Positions 10,920-20,185 of a stretch of 49,081 nt of DNA are shown one piece after another (the stretch's first letter is position 1; each line of letters starts with the position of its first letter). The position numbers and the translations under genes were made by a program. The notes under the pieces were generated by a model that was given only the letters and a program-made list of their open reading frames with translations, was not told the origin of the DNA and searched no databases. This stretch comes from Propionibacterium sp. (GTDB lineage Bacteria > Actinomycetota > Actinomycetes > Propionibacteriales > Propionibacteriaceae): NCBI GenBank assembly GCA_012517965.1, contig JAAYTZ010000040.1:1-49081 (forward strand), written 5' to 3'.

Positions 10920-11501
10920 ATGCGGTCGCCACGCCATCCGGCCACCGGGGCGGTCCGTGTCGCGCTGGCCGCGGCGGTGACCGTCGCGGCGGCGTCCGGG
11001 TGCACGGGGCCGGCGGGCACCGGCGGCGGCTACGTCGGCGGCGACGGCACCCTCACCCGGGTGGCCCCCGCGCAGCGGCCGCCGGCCCCCCGCCTGACCG
11101 GCACCACCCTCGAGGGGCGGCCGTTCGACTCGGCCGACCTGGCGGGCCGGGTCGTCGTCTACAACGTGTGGGGCTCCTGGTGCGCGCCCTGCCGCAAGGA
11201 GGCCCCCGCCCTCGCCGCCGCCGCCCGCGCCACCGCCGACAAGGCCACCTTCGTCGGGATCAACACCCGCGACAGCGGGGTGGCCCAGGCGCAGGCGCTG
11301 GTCCGGGAGGCCGGCGTCGGCTACGAGTCGCTGTACGACCCCGACGGTCGGCTGCTGCTGTTGTTCCCGGCGTTGCCGCCGAGCGCGATCCCCACCACGA
11401 TCGTCGTGGACGCCGACGGTCGCATCGCCGCCCGCATCCTCGGCGAGACCACCGAGGCCACCCTGGTCGGCCTCGTCGACGACGTCGCGGCGGGGAGGTG
11501 A
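10920..11501 (+). CDS. TlpA-like thiol:disulfide oxidoreductase, lipoprotein
   Basis: Extracytoplasmic thioredoxin that reduces apocytochrome c cysteines before heme attachment. 193 residues: a signal peptide ending in the lipobox AAASGC (Cys near 24), then a thioredoxin fold with the active site WCAPC in NVWGSWCAPCRKEAP and the cis-Pro segment in PPSAIPTTIVVD. The ATG at 10920, preceded by GAGGAG inside the end of the previous gene, begins the signal peptide. It belongs to the maturation operon with ccdA (overlapping or abutting), resB and ccsB. Confidence 0.92.
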   Translation: MRSPRHPATGAVRVALAAAVTVAAASGCTGPAGTGGGYVGGDGTLTRVAPAQRPPAPRLTGTTLEGRPFDSADLAGRVVVYNVWGSWCAPCRKEAPALAAAARATADKATFVGINTRDSGVAQAQALVREAGVGYESLYDPDGRLLLLFPALPPSAIPTTIVVDADGRIAARILGETTEATLVGLVDDVAAGR

Positions 11502-11506
11502 GCGCC

Positions 11507-12319
11507 GTGACCGCCCTGCCCCTCCTCCTTCCCGCCGTGCTGCCCGCGCTGGTGCCGCTGGACCTCGCGTCCTGGGCGAAGGACGCCGTCGGCGGCTCGA
11601 TGGCGTTGGCGATCCCGGTGGCCGTGCTGGCCGGCCTGGTCTCGTTCTTCAGCCCCTGCGTGCTGCCGCTGCTGCCCGGCTACCTCTCCTACGCGACCGG
11701 ACTGGCGGCGTCCGACATCGTCGCCGGCCAAACCGCGCACCGGCGCCGGCGGATCCTGGCCGGCACGGGGCTGTTCGTCCTGGGCTTCGCCGCCGTGTTC
11801 GTCAGCCAGGGCGCGCTGTTCGGCGGGCTGGGTTCGGCGCTGCACGCCCACCAGCGGACCATCAACGTCGTCGTCGGGGTGCTGGCGGTGGGTCTGGGGC
11901 TGATCTTCGCCGACCTGATCCCGTTCGGGCAGCGCACGGTGCGCCTGCAGACCGCCCCCAGGGTCGGCGTGGCCGCCGCGCCGCTGCTGGGCGTGGTGTT
12001 CGGCGTCGGCTGGACGCCGTGCATCGGCCCCGCGCTCGGCATCGTGCTGTCGCTGGCGGTCAACGAGGCCACCGCCGCCCGGGGCGCCCTGCTCGCGGCG
12101 TGCTACGCGCTGGGGCTGGGGCTGCCGTTCCTGGCGTTCGGGCTCGCGTTCGGGCGCCTCGCCCGCACCCTCGACTGGGTGAAGCGGCACCACCTGGTGC
12201 TGCAGCGCCTCGGTGGGGCCCTGATGATCGCCGTCGGGCTGCTGCTGATCACCGGGCTCTGGGACGCCCTGATGGCCGTGCTCCGCGAGTGGGCGGCCGG
12301 GTTCGGGACGGTGATCTAG
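11507..12319 (+). CDS. ccdA: Cytochrome c biogenesis protein CcdA
   Basis: Membrane thiol reductant carrier that passes electrons from cytoplasmic thioredoxin to TlpA. About 270 residues with six hydrophobic helices. The paired redox cysteines lie in FFSPCVLPLLPGYL and GVGWTPCIGPALG, the standard CcdA/DsbD motifs. GGGGAGG at 11492-11498 sits eight bases before the GTG at 11507, so I prefer it to the in-frame GTG at 11498, which would overlap the tlpA stop. The stop codon overlaps the resB GTG. Confidence 0.93.
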   Translation: MTALPLLLPAVLPALVPLDLASWAKDAVGGSMALAIPVAVLAGLVSFFSPCVLPLLPGYLSYATGLAASDIVAGQTAHRRRRILAGTGLFVLGFAAVFVSQGALFGGLGSALHAHQRTINVVVGVLAVGLGLIFADLIPFGQRTVRLQTAPRVGVAAAPLLGVVFGVGWTPCIGPALGIVLSLAVNEATAARGALLAACYALGLGLPFLAFGLAFGRLARTLDWVKRHHLVLQRLGGALMIAVGLLLITGLWDALMAVLREWAAGFGTVI

Positions 12320-13941
12320 TGGCGTCGGTCGCGACCCGGCCGCCGCGGCAGCGGCGGGATCCCGAGCTCGCGCCGCCGATGACGACGCGCGAGTTCCTGC
12401 GGTTCGCCTGGACGCAGCTCACCGCCATGCGCACCGCCCTGGTGCTGCTGTTCGCGCTGATCGTCGCCGCGATCCCTGGTTCGCTGGGCCCCCGGGTGCT
12501 GCCGCAGCGGCCCAACAACCCCGTGCTGGTGCGCGAGTTCCTCGACGCCCACCCGACCCTCGGCCCGCTCCTGGACCGGCTCGGCTTCTTCGACGTCTAC
12601 GGCGCCCCCTGGTTCGCCGCCATCTACCTGCTGCTGATGGTGTCGATGGTGGGCTGCATCGTGCCCCGCATCGCCGTCTACGCCCGCAACGTGCGCGCCA
12701 TGCCCTCCGGCGCGCCCCGGCGTCTCGACAGGCTCCCCCAGCACGTCGCCGGGGAGACCGGGCGGACGGCGTCCGAGGCCCTCGACGCGGGACAGGCGTG
12801 GCTGCTGGCCCGCCGCTACCGGGTGCGGCGCCAGGCCGGCGAACTGTCCGGCGAGCGCGGCTACGCCCGCGAGTTCGGCAACCTGCTGTTCCACGTCAGC
12901 ATCCTGGGCGTCCTGGCGGGCGTCGCGGTCAGCGCGCTGGCCGGGTTCAAGGGGTCGGTGATCGTCACCGAGGGGGCGGCGTTCTCCAACAGCCTGAGCC
13001 AGTACGACGACTTCACCTCCGGAGGCCTGTTCGACCGGTCGTCGCTGGCGCCCTTCACGGTCTGGGTGGACCGCTTCGACGTCGAGTTCGAGCGAGGGCC
13101 CGTGCAGCGGGGCGCCGCCCGGCAGTTCCTCGTGCACGCCCGCGTCGCCGAGGGGCTCGGCGAGCCGGTGGCGGCGAAGCTGGAGGTCAACACCCCCCTG
13201 TTGACCCGCTCGGCGATGGTCAACCTGATCGGGCACGGCTACGCCCCGGTCGTGACGATCACGGACGCCCGCGGCGCCACCGCCTTCTCGGGCCCGGTCG
13301 TGTTCCTGCCCCAGGACGGCAACTTCACCTCCCTCGGCGTCGTCAAGGCCCCGGACGCCCGGCCGCAGCGGATCGCCGTGGAGGGCATCTTCGTTCCCAG
13401 CCAGTCGCGGGCCGGCGGCACCGGTCCGCTGTCGACGTTCCCCGCCCCGGACAACCCGGTGCTGTGGGGCACCCTCTGGCAGGGCGAGCCGCGGGCCGAG
13501 ACCGGACGCCCGGAGAACGTCTACTCCCTCGACACCACCGGTCTCACCCGGGTCATGGACGGCGCCGATCCCGCCAGCTTCCGGCTGGCCGTCGGCGAGA
13601 CCCACACCCTGCCGGACGGCTCGCGCGTCACGTTCGACGGGCTGCGCCGGTGGGCCAAGCTGCAGGTGTCCGACACCCCGGGGCTGCCGATCGTCTGGGC
13701 GTCGGTCGCCCTCGGCGTCCTGGGCCTGCTGCTGTCGATGTTCAGTAAGCCGCGCCGCGTCTTCGCCCGGGTGACGGACGCCGCCGGCGCGGCCCCGCGG
13801 GTGGAGGTGGGCGGCCTCGACCGGGTCGACGCCCGCACCGGGCTCGCCGAGGACGTCGCCGGGCTGGCGTCCGCGTTGGGGCTGCGCGCCGACGCGGCTG
13901 AGGACGACGAGGCCGGCACCGGCCGGGAGGAGCACACGTGA
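12319..13941 (+). CDS. resB: Cytochrome c biogenesis protein ResB
   Basis: Subunit of the system II ResB-CcsB heme export/ligation complex. 540 residues: three N-terminal helices (region TALVLLFALIVAAIPGSLG and AAIYLLLMVSMVGCIVPRI), a helix carrying FGNLLFHVSILGVLAGVAV, a large extracytoplasmic domain (about residues 210-440), then the last helix IVWASVALGVLGLLLSMF followed by KPRRVFARV. The start is a GTG at 12319 overlapping the ccdA stop; the later ATG at 12379 is an alternative. The stop overlaps the ccsB start by four bases. Confidence 0.93.
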   Translation: MASVATRPPRQRRDPELAPPMTTREFLRFAWTQLTAMRTALVLLFALIVAAIPGSLGPRVLPQRPNNPVLVREFLDAHPTLGPLLDRLGFFDVYGAPWFAAIYLLLMVSMVGCIVPRIAVYARNVRAMPSGAPRRLDRLPQHVAGETGRTASEALDAGQAWLLARRYRVRRQAGELSGERGYAREFGNLLFHVSILGVLAGVAVSALAGFKGSVIVTEGAAFSNSLSQYDDFTSGGLFDRSSLAPFTVWVDRFDVEFERGPVQRGAARQFLVHARVAEGLGEPVAAKLEVNTPLLTRSAMVNLIGHGYAPVVTITDARGATAFSGPVVFLPQDGNFTSLGVVKAPDARPQRIAVEGIFVPSQSRAGGTGPLSTFPAPDNPVLWGTLWQGEPRAETGRPENVYSLDTTGLTRVMDGADPASFRLAVGETHTLPDGSRVTFDGLRRWAKLQVSDTPGLPIVWASVALGVLGLLLSMFSKPRRVFARVTDAAGAAPRVEVGGLDRVDARTGLAEDVAGLASALGLRADAAEDDEAGTGREEHT

Positions 13942-14846
13942 CGGGATTCGCCTACTACTCGTCGGTGGCCATGGTCACCTCCGTGGTGGTCTACCTGCTG
14001 GCGCTGACCGCGCACGCCGCCGAGTGGGCGTCCGCCCGCCGGGTGGAGCCCGAGCCGGGCTCGCGGGCCCGGCAGGAGCGGCTCGAGGCCGACCTGATCC
14101 GCGTCGACCGCTTCGGCCGGGTCGGCCTGGCGATGACCGTGATCGGGGCGGCGCTGCACGTGGGCGGGGTGGTCCTGCGCGGCCTCGCGGCCGGTCGGCC
14201 CCCATGGGGCAACATGTACGAGTTCGTCACGTCGACGCTGGCGTTCCTGGTCGTGGGCTACCTCGTCCTGGTGGCGCGGGGGCGCATGCGGTGGCTCGGG
14301 CTGCCGGTCACCCTGCTGCTGGTGCTCGGCCAGGGGCTGGCCGTCACCGTCCTGTACGTCGCCGTCGCCCCGCTGGTGCCCGCGCTCCACTCGGTCTGGT
14401 TCGTCATCCACATCGTGGCCGCCGCCGTGGCCGGCGCGATGTTCAACGTGGGCGGGATGGCGTCCGTGCTGTTCCTGCTGCGGACCCGCGCCGAGCGCCG
14501 CGGCCGCGTCGCCGGGTACCTGCGCCGGCTGCCGGACGCCGAGGCCCTCGACCGGATCGCCTACAGGGCGGCCGCGTTCGCGTTCCCGCTGTGGACCTTC
14601 ACCATCGCCGCCGGGTCGATCTGGGCCCAGTTCGCCTGGGGGCGATACTGGGGGTGGGATCCCAAGGAGACGTGGTCGCTGGTGACCTGGGTCGTCTACG
14701 CCGCCTACCTGCACGCGCGGGCCACGGCGGGTTGGAAGGGGACGCGGGCCGCCTGGCTGGGGCTGCTCGGGGTCGCCGCGTTCTGGTGGAACTTCGTCGG
14801 GATCAACCTGTTGGTCTCCGGCCTGCACAGTTATGCCGGCATCTGA
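13938..14846 (+). CDS. ccsB: Cytochrome c biogenesis protein CcsB (CcsA/CcmC heme-handling family)
   Basis: Partner of ResB that moves heme across the membrane and attaches it to apocytochrome c. 302 residues with about eight helices. The tryptophan-rich WWD motif is WGRYWGWDPKETWSL near residue 235. Candidate axial histidines lie in AALHVGG, FVIHIVAA and SGLHSYAG. GTG start at 13938, overlapping the resB stop by four bases (GTGA). The presence of this operon implies c-type cytochromes and respiration. Confidence 0.94.
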   Translation: MTGFAYYSSVAMVTSVVVYLLALTAHAAEWASARRVEPEPGSRARQERLEADLIRVDRFGRVGLAMTVIGAALHVGGVVLRGLAAGRPPWGNMYEFVTSTLAFLVVGYLVLVARGRMRWLGLPVTLLLVLGQGLAVTVLYVAVAPLVPALHSVWFVIHIVAAAVAGAMFNVGGMASVLFLLRTRAERRGRVAGYLRRLPDAEALDRIAYRAAAFAFPLWTFTIAAGSIWAQFAWGRYWGWDPKETWSLVTWVVYAAYLHARATAGWKGTRAAWLGLLGVAAFWWNFVGINLLVSGLHSYAGI

Positions 14847-14873
14847 GGCCCGGCACGTCGATCGGAGGGGCGC

Positions 14874-15749
14874 ATGAGCGCAATCGCACGGCGGGTGACC
14901 GCCCTCGGGGCCGTCGCCCTGCTCGCGACGGGCTGCGCCGTCGCGCCGGGGGCGTCCGGGGGCTCGGCGGGCGGCCTGGCGCCGGCCACCGTGGCGCCGG
15001 CCGACCCCGACCCGCGGGCCGCGTTCCCGTCGGCCTACCTGACCCCCAGCACGGGCGGGCTGCGGTTCGGTCCCACGGGCAGCGGACGCCTCGACGGCAG
15101 GACCGTCGTCGTCGACCCCGGCCACAACGCCCAGTGGATCACGTCGATCAACAACGTGCGCAAGCCGATGTTCGGTACGGCCGGCGCCCGGTGCCTCGCC
15201 GTCGGGGCGACCGGCATGGACGGCAAGACCATGGAGCACACGGTGATGTGGCAGCTGTCCCAGAAGTTGGTGCCGCTGCTGCGCGCCGACGGGGCGACGG
15301 TGCTGCTGACCCGGCCCGACGACGACGGCCTCGGCCCCTGCAACGACGAGCGCGCCGAGATCGCGAACCGGGCCGGCGCCGACCTGCTGGTGTCGCTGCA
15401 CGGCGACGGCGCCGAGAACCAGAAGCTGCGCGGCTTCTACGCGATCATCCCCAAGCACAGCGCCGGCGGGGAGGCGCTCATCGCGGAATCCCGAGCGGCC
15501 GCCGAGAAGCTGATCACGGCGCTGAGACAGCACTCCGAGATCCCGAGCTCGAACTACGCCGAGAACAAGGAGATGCCGGTTCAGCAGGAGGACTTCGCCG
15601 TCCTCAACAACCTGACCGCCACCCCCGGCGTGCTGCTCGAGGTGGCCAACGTGCGGCAGGCCGACGACTGGGCGATCCTCACCTCGGAGCGGGGGCAGGC
15701 CGACCTGGTGGCCGGGATCGCCGCGGGCATCGTGGACGCCCTGGCGTAG
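14874..15749 (+). CDS. N-acetylmuramoyl-L-alanine amidase (Amidase_3), lipoprotein
   Basis: Zinc hydrolase cleaving the amide bond between muramic acid and the stem peptide. 291 residues: a lipoprotein signal (LLATGC, Cys near 21), a Pro/Gly/Ala-rich linker, then Amidase_3 motifs VVVDPGHNAQW (zinc His), the Glu region DGKTMEHTVMWQL, DLLVSLHGDGAEN (zinc His) and the catalytic Glu in VLLEVANVR. It resembles Ami1/Rv3717. The ATG at 14874 follows GGAGGGG. It is 27 bases downstream of ccsB and could be read from the same transcript. Confidence 0.88.
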   Translation: MSAIARRVTALGAVALLATGCAVAPGASGGSAGGLAPATVAPADPDPRAAFPSAYLTPSTGGLRFGPTGSGRLDGRTVVVDPGHNAQWITSINNVRKPMFGTAGARCLAVGATGMDGKTMEHTVMWQLSQKLVPLLRADGATVLLTRPDDDGLGPCNDERAEIANRAGADLLVSLHGDGAENQKLRGFYAIIPKHSAGGEALIAESRAAAEKLITALRQHSEIPSSNYAENKEMPVQQEDFAVLNNLTATPGVLLEVANVRQADDWAILTSERGQADLVAGIAAGIVDALA

Positions 15750-15764
15750 CGCGCGGGCGGGCTG

Positions 15765-16244
15765 CTACCGGGGGAACCGGCGCCGGTGCAGAGCGCGCAC
15801 CTCGGCGGCGAGCTCGGGGACGGGCCCGTCGACGGGCACCCGGGGCGCGATGTCGTGGATCGGCCGGCAGTCGACCGGCCCCTCGGGGACCCCCCACTCG
15901 GCCAGCCAGGCCCCCAGTTGCGCGGAGGACGCCGCGTACACGATGCGGCCCAGGCCCACCCAGGCGTGCGCGGCGGCGCACATCGGGCAGTGCTCCCCGG
16001 AGGTGTAGACCGTGGCGGCCGCCCGATCTTCGGGGGTCAGGTGGGCGGCCGCCCACCGCGCGAGGGCCAGCTCGGGATGCCGGGTGTGGTCCCCGCCGCC
16101 GACGTGGTTGCGTTCGGCGCGCCGCACCGCACCGGCGGCGTCCACGAGCACGGACCCGAACGGCTCGTCGCCGGCGGCGAGCGCCTCGGCGGCGAGGTCG
16201 AGGCAGGTGCGCAGGTGGGCGAGATCGGTCGCTGAGATCGGCAT
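15765..16244 (-). CDS. Nucleoside deaminase (cytidine/deoxycytidylate deaminase family)
   Basis: 159-residue zinc-dependent deaminase. The zinc and proton-shuttle motif is THRHPELALAR-like (HPE, in place of the more usual HAE), and the second motif is SGEHCPMCAAA (CPMC). EPFGSVLVD near residue 27 fits the guanine/cytosine deaminase subgroup. The exact base or nucleoside substrate cannot be assigned. ATG at 16244. It converges on the amidase gene with a 15-base gap. Confidence 0.82.
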   Translation of the reverse strand: MPISATDLAHLRTCLDLAAEALAAGDEPFGSVLVDAAGAVRRAERNHVGGGDHTRHPELALARWAAAHLTPEDRAAATVYTSGEHCPMCAAAHAWVGLGRIVYAASSAQLGAWLAEWGVPEGPVDCRPIHDIAPRVPVDGPVPELAAEVRALHRRRFPR

Positions 16245-16279
16245 CGGTCCAGTGTGGCCGATCGCCCGGGGACAACGGG

Positions 16280-17128
16280 TCAGGAGACGCCGTCGAGCCG
16301 CACGAACGAGTAGCCGTGGGCTCGGTACCAGCCGATGATCTCGGGCAGGGCCGCGACGGTGTTGCCGCGGTGGGGGCTGTACTTGGTGTCGGGCTCGTGG
16401 CTGGCCTTGCCGGAGTGCAGGAGGACGACCGGATGGTCGGAGGTCGTCCCGGTGGCCGCGGCGACGATCTCCGCCGTGGCGGCGGTGGTCGTCCGGGAGG
16501 GCTGCTTCCAGTCGAGGCTGTCGACGTTCCACAGCACCGAGGTGAGCCCGGCGGCGCCGGCGGCCGCCAGCACGTTGTCCTTGTTCCCGCCCGGCGGGCG
16601 GAAGAAGCAGGCGCGCCGGCCGGTCAGTTCGGTCAACAGCGCGTCGGTGCGCTCGAGTTGGTCGGTCAGGTACGAGACGGTCCAGCCGCCCGCGACCTCC
16701 TTCGGGTAGCGGTGCTCCCACGAGTGGCCGGCCACGAGGTGCCCCTCGGCCGCCATGCGGCGCACGGTATCCGGGTCGGCCGCGGCGTGCTCGCCCGTCA
16801 CGAAGAAGGTGGCCTTCACCCCTTGGTCGGCCAGCACGTTCAGGATCTCGGCATCGGCGGGCGCGGGCCCGTCGTCGAACGTCAGGGCGACCGTCCGGCC
16901 GTCGCCGGGGGCTTGGTTGACGAACCGGTCGGGCGGGGTGGAGCAGGCGGCGAAGGCGAGGCTCGCGGAGGCGGGCGAGACGGGACCGGGCGGCGTGGCG
17001 CCGGGCGCCGACGCCGGGCCCGCGGGGGCGGCGGGGGAGCAGGCGACCAGCACAGTGGAGCACGCGGCGACCGCCGCCAGCCGCAGCAGGCGGCGGGTGG
17101 GTGGAGGCGTCGGACGGTCGTCGTTCAT
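16280..17128 (-). CDS. Polysaccharide deacetylase (NodB homology), lipoprotein
   Basis: Carbohydrate esterase family 4 enzyme, about 282 residues. A signal peptide with lipobox TVLVAC (Cys near 29) and a Pro/Ala-rich linker lead to the NodB domain. Motif 1 is ALTFDDGPAPAD (catalytic and metal Asp), motif 2 is AGHSWEHRYP (metal His pair), motif 3 is FRPPGGNKDN, and later motifs are VLWNVDSLDW and VVLLHSG. It probably acts on N-acetyl groups of peptidoglycan or a surface glycan. ATG at 17128; an in-frame ATG at 17137 adds three residues. Divergent from mtr. Confidence 0.88.
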   Translation of the reverse strand: MNDDRPTPPPTRRLLRLAAVAACSTVLVACSPAAPAGPASAPGATPPGPVSPASASLAFAACSTPPDRFVNQAPGDGRTVALTFDDGPAPADAEILNVLADQGVKATFFVTGEHAAADPDTVRRMAAEGHLVAGHSWEHRYPKEVAGGWTVSYLTDQLERTDALLTELTGRRACFFRPPGGNKDNVLAAAGAAGLTSVLWNVDSLDWKQPSRTTTAATAEIVAAATGTTSDHPVVLLHSGKASHEPDTKYSPHRGNTVAALPEIIGWYRAHGYSFVRLDGVS

Positions 17129-17242
17129 CCCCGCCATCCTACCGGGCCCGGAGCGGGGGTCCTCGGTCGGGTGGTCCGCGTCGACAGCCGCCCGGCTCCG
17201 CCCGGCGGCCCCGTCGTGCGCCGACCGGGCACACTGTCCCCC

Positions 17243-18658
17243 ATGTCTCATTTCGACCTGTGCGTGATCGGCTCCGGCTCGGGCAACTCGTTGATCGACG
17301 ACCGGCTGGGCGGCTGGTCGGTCGCCCTGGTCGACGACGGCCCGACGTTCGGCGGCACCTGCCTGAACCGGGGCTGCATCCCGACGAAGATGTTCGTCTA
17401 CCCGGCCGAGCTCTGCCGGACCCCGGAGGCTGCGGCGCGCGTCAACGTGACCGCGGCCCGCCCGGTGGTCGACTTCGCCGGGCTGCGCGACCGGATCTTC
17501 GGCCGGCTCGACCCGATCAGCGCCGCGGGGGAGGCCTGGCGGGCCGAGGCGTCCCACGTCACCCTGTACCGGCAGACGGGCCGGTTCATCGCCCCGAGGA
17601 CCCTCGAGCTGGCCGACGGCACAGTGCTCACCGCCGACCGGTTCGTGCTGGCGGCCGGGTCGCGCCCGGTCGTCCCCGCCATCGCGGGACTGGACGCCCC
17701 CGGCGCGGCCGAGCGGGTGCACACGTCGGACACGATCATGCGGATCGACGACCTGCCCGAGCGGCTGATCATCCTCGGCGGCGGGTTCATCGCGGCCGAG
17801 TTCGCCCACGTCTTCTCGGCGTTCGGCACCGACGTCACGATCGTCAACCGGTCGGGGCGGTTGCTGCGGCGCGAGGACGAGGAGATCAGCCGGCGCTACA
17901 CGGCTCAGGCCCGGCGCGACCTGAGGGTGCTGCTGGATGCCGTCATCGAACGCGTCCGGCCGGTCGAGGGCGGTCTCGCCGTGGACGTGCGGGGGCCCGG
18001 CGGCGTCCAGACCCTGGATGCCGACCTGCTGCTGATCGCCGCGGGCCGTCGGCCCAACGGCGACCGGCTCGACGTGGCCGCGGCCGGCGTGGCGACCGAC
18101 GAGGGCGGCTTCGTCGTGGTGGACGAGTTCCAGCGGACCACCGCCGAGGGTGTCTGGGCCCTCGGCGACGTCTGCTCGCGCTGGCAACTCAAGCACGTCG
18201 CCAACCACGAGGCCCGCGTCGTCGCGCACAACCTGCTGCACCCGGATGCCCCCGTGGCGGCCGACCATCGCTTCGTGCCGCACGCGGTGTACGCGCACCC
18301 GACGATCGCCGCGGTGGGCCTCACCGAGGCGCAGGCGATCGAGCGCGGCCTCGAGGTCGCGGTCGCGGTGCAGGAGTACGCGACGGTGGCCTACGGCTGG
18401 GCGATGGCGGACGAGGGGCACTGCGTGAAGCTCGTCGCGGACCGCGCCACCCGGACCCTGGTGGGGGCGCACATCATCGGCCCGCACGCCGACCTGCTCA
18501 GCCAGCCGCTCATCCAGGCGATGAGCACGGGCCTCGACGTCGCCACGATGGCCCGCGGGCAGTACTGGATCCACCCGGCGCTCACCGAGGTCGTCGAGAA
18601 CGCCCTGCTGGCCCTCGACCTGGACGCGACGCCCCGGCGGTCAGGCCTCGACGCGTAG
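17243..18658 (+). CDS. mtr: Mycothione reductase
   Basis: NADPH-dependent flavoprotein disulfide reductase that regenerates mycothiol from mycothione. 471 residues: FAD motif CVIGSGSGNSLID, redox-active pair in FGGTCLNRGCIPTKMFV, NADPH motif ILGGGFIAAEFAHVF, the second FAD motif GVWALGDVC, and the C-terminal dimer-interface HPALTEVVENAL with the active-site His-Glu. The GSGSGN and KMFVYPAEL segments separate it from lipoamide dehydrogenase or mercuric reductase. ATG at 17243. Its last 18 bases overlap the convergent DUF2510 gene. Confidence 0.92.
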   Translation: MSHFDLCVIGSGSGNSLIDDRLGGWSVALVDDGPTFGGTCLNRGCIPTKMFVYPAELCRTPEAAARVNVTAARPVVDFAGLRDRIFGRLDPISAAGEAWRAEASHVTLYRQTGRFIAPRTLELADGTVLTADRFVLAAGSRPVVPAIAGLDAPGAAERVHTSDTIMRIDDLPERLIILGGGFIAAEFAHVFSAFGTDVTIVNRSGRLLRREDEEISRRYTAQARRDLRVLLDAVIERVRPVEGGLAVDVRGPGGVQTLDADLLLIAAGRRPNGDRLDVAAAGVATDEGGFVVVDEFQRTTAEGVWALGDVCSRWQLKHVANHEARVVAHNLLHPDAPVAADHRFVPHAVYAHPTIAAVGLTEAQAIERGLEVAVAVQEYATVAYGWAMADEGHCVKLVADRATRTLVGAHIIGPHADLLSQPLIQAMSTGLDVATMARGQYWIHPALTEVVENALLALDLDATPRRSGLDA

Positions 18659-19543
18659 GAGCTCCTGCGCCTCGCGCGCGTTCTCCAGCAGTTCGGGGCG
18701 GCTGTCGGGGATCGAGGCGTAGAAGATCGACGACGACGTGTCGGACGTCTGCACGATCAGGAAGATCGCCGTCTCGCCCTTCTCGTTGAGCCCGGGGATG
18801 TCGAAGGAGAGGTGCGTCTCGAGCAGCCAGCCGGGCTTGCCGTCGATCGTGACGGATCGGTTCGTCCGGTCGTCGCGGGTCACGACGGCGTCGTCGTAGA
18901 ACGTGGCGAGGGCGCAGCGGGTGACGATCTCGATTCCCTCGCGGGGGGCGATGAAGCCATCGCCGGCCACGAGCTCGCCGACGACCACGGACGCCACCCA
19001 GCTCGCATCGGGGCGATAGGCGGGCTCCACCGTGACGATCTGCGTGACGACGCCCCGGCCGAACGGCAGCCGGTACTCGATGTTGGGCGCGGACCAGGGC
19101 TCCGGGAGCATCGGGTACGACAGCTGGCCGCCTTGGACCCGGCCGTCCGCGGTGACGCGCGGCGGGATGGTGGCGGCGGCGGGGTTCGGCGCCGGGCACG
19201 GGTTGGCGGTGGGGTTGCTGTTGGGGGCCGGGTTGAACGGGTCGAACCCCACGGCGCGCAGCAGTTGGGACCCGCCGAAGATCAGCCCGACGATCACCCC
19301 GAGGATCAGGCCCCACCACGCGAGCCCCTGCAGTCCGGACCCGCGCCGGGACTGGGTCGCCCGCTGGTCGGGGCCGGGCGTGGGCGGCCGGGTCGGCAGC
19401 GGCTGGCCGCCGGACCACCCCGGGGCTCCGGGTGGCGCAGCGGGCGGCCCGGCGACGACGGTCGGGGCCCAGGCCGTCCCGTCCCAGTAGCGGTACATCC
19501 CGGGGGCGCCACCGGGATCGGGGTACCAGCCGGCTCTACTCAT
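18641..19543 (-). CDS. DUF2510 domain membrane protein
   Basis: 300-residue protein with three parts: an N-terminal DUF2510 module (AGWYPDPGGAPGMYRYWDG), a Pro/Gly-rich linker to about residue 70, one transmembrane helix (LAWWGLILGVIVGLIFGG, about 73-92), and an extracytoplasmic domain of about 200 residues. The domain has conserved-looking segments such as ASWVASVVVGELVAG and GWLLETHLSFDIPGL. It is likely displayed on the cell surface. Function unknown. ATG at 19543. The 3' end overlaps mtr by 18 bases. Confidence 0.8.
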   Translation of the reverse strand: MSRAGWYPDPGGAPGMYRYWDGTAWAPTVVAGPPAAPPGAPGWSGGQPLPTRPPTPGPDQRATQSRRGSGLQGLAWWGLILGVIVGLIFGGSQLLRAVGFDPFNPAPNSNPTANPCPAPNPAAATIPPRVTADGRVQGGQLSYPMLPEPWSAPNIEYRLPFGRGVVTQIVTVEPAYRPDASWVASVVVGELVAGDGFIAPREGIEIVTRCALATFYDDAVVTRDDRTNRSVTIDGKPGWLLETHLSFDIPGLNEKGETAIFLIVQTSDTSSSIFYASIPDSRPELLENAREAQELLRVEA

Positions 19544-19731
19544 GCCCCCATGCTAGGCGGCGAGCCTGGCGGACCCGCCCGCGACCGCCTGCCGGGGGAG
19601 GCGGCGCCGGGGCCGATGATGGATGAGCCACGGACGGTGTGCCGATCGACCCGATTTGAACGTGCCCAATTCTCACCGTTCGGGCTTCATCCACGTTCTG
19701 GCGGAAAGACGGCGGAGACGGACGTCTCGAT

Positions 19732-20094
19732 TCAGACGATCTGAGTGCCCTGCTGGTAGCGCAGCTTCCAGCCCTGCGGCGTCCGCAGCCACACCGACGC
19801 CCGGTTGACGCTGCCGCGGTCGTTGGTGCCCCGCCACAGCACGAGCGCCACGTCGTCGGTCAGCATCTCGGCCGAGAGCACGTCGACGTCGAGGGTGCCG
19901 CGGAGCGGCTTGAGGTGGGTGTGCAGGTCGTCGAAGTGCACCTCGCTGCCGCCGAACCCGAACTGGAAGAAGTCGGGGTGGACCAGCGGCTGCCAGCGGG
20001 CGGGGTCGGCGCGCACGTCGTCGTCCAGCAGAGCCCGCCCGTTCGCGAGGATCTGTTCGAGGTCGGCCTCGTGGCTTCGTGAGGGAGCGTTCAT
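19732..20094 (-). CDS. Nuclear transport factor 2-like (SnoaL/DUF4440) protein
   Basis: 120-residue protein with the NTF2 cone-fold pattern: an N-terminal helix (EADLEQILANGRALL), WQPLVHPDFFQFGFGGSEVHF, then strands ending RASVWLRTPQGWKLRYQQGTQ. This DUF4440 group is widespread and functionally diverse, so no reaction is assigned. ATG at 20094; an in-frame extension to 20136 is Arg/Gly-rich and unconserved. The 188 bases between this gene and the DUF2510 gene show no feature I can support. Confidence 0.72.
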   Translation of the reverse strand: MNAPSRSHEADLEQILANGRALLDDDVRADPARWQPLVHPDFFQFGFGGSEVHFDDLHTHLKPLRGTLDVDVLSAEMLTDDVALVLWRGTNDRGSVNRASVWLRTPQGWKLRYQQGTQIV

Positions 20095-20185
20095 GGTGCC
20101 AGCATGGCGCGGCCGGCGCCCCGCCGCACCCCCCACGGGGAACGGTTCGGTGACGCCGGCCGGGTGGGGGCGAGTAGAAGCGAGT

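Noticed and set aside
14024-18658. A very long open frame (over 1500 codons) running through ccsB, the amidase and mycothione reductase.
   Set aside because: High GC makes stop codons rare in all frames. Only the last 471 codons, which encode mycothione reductase, are real; the rest is Arg/Gly/Pro-rich shadow of other genes.
19544-19731. A gene or RNA in the gap between the DUF2510 and NTF2-like genes.
   Set aside because: No open frame with a ribosome binding site and no convincing hairpin; only somewhat AT-richer sequence near 19650-19735.
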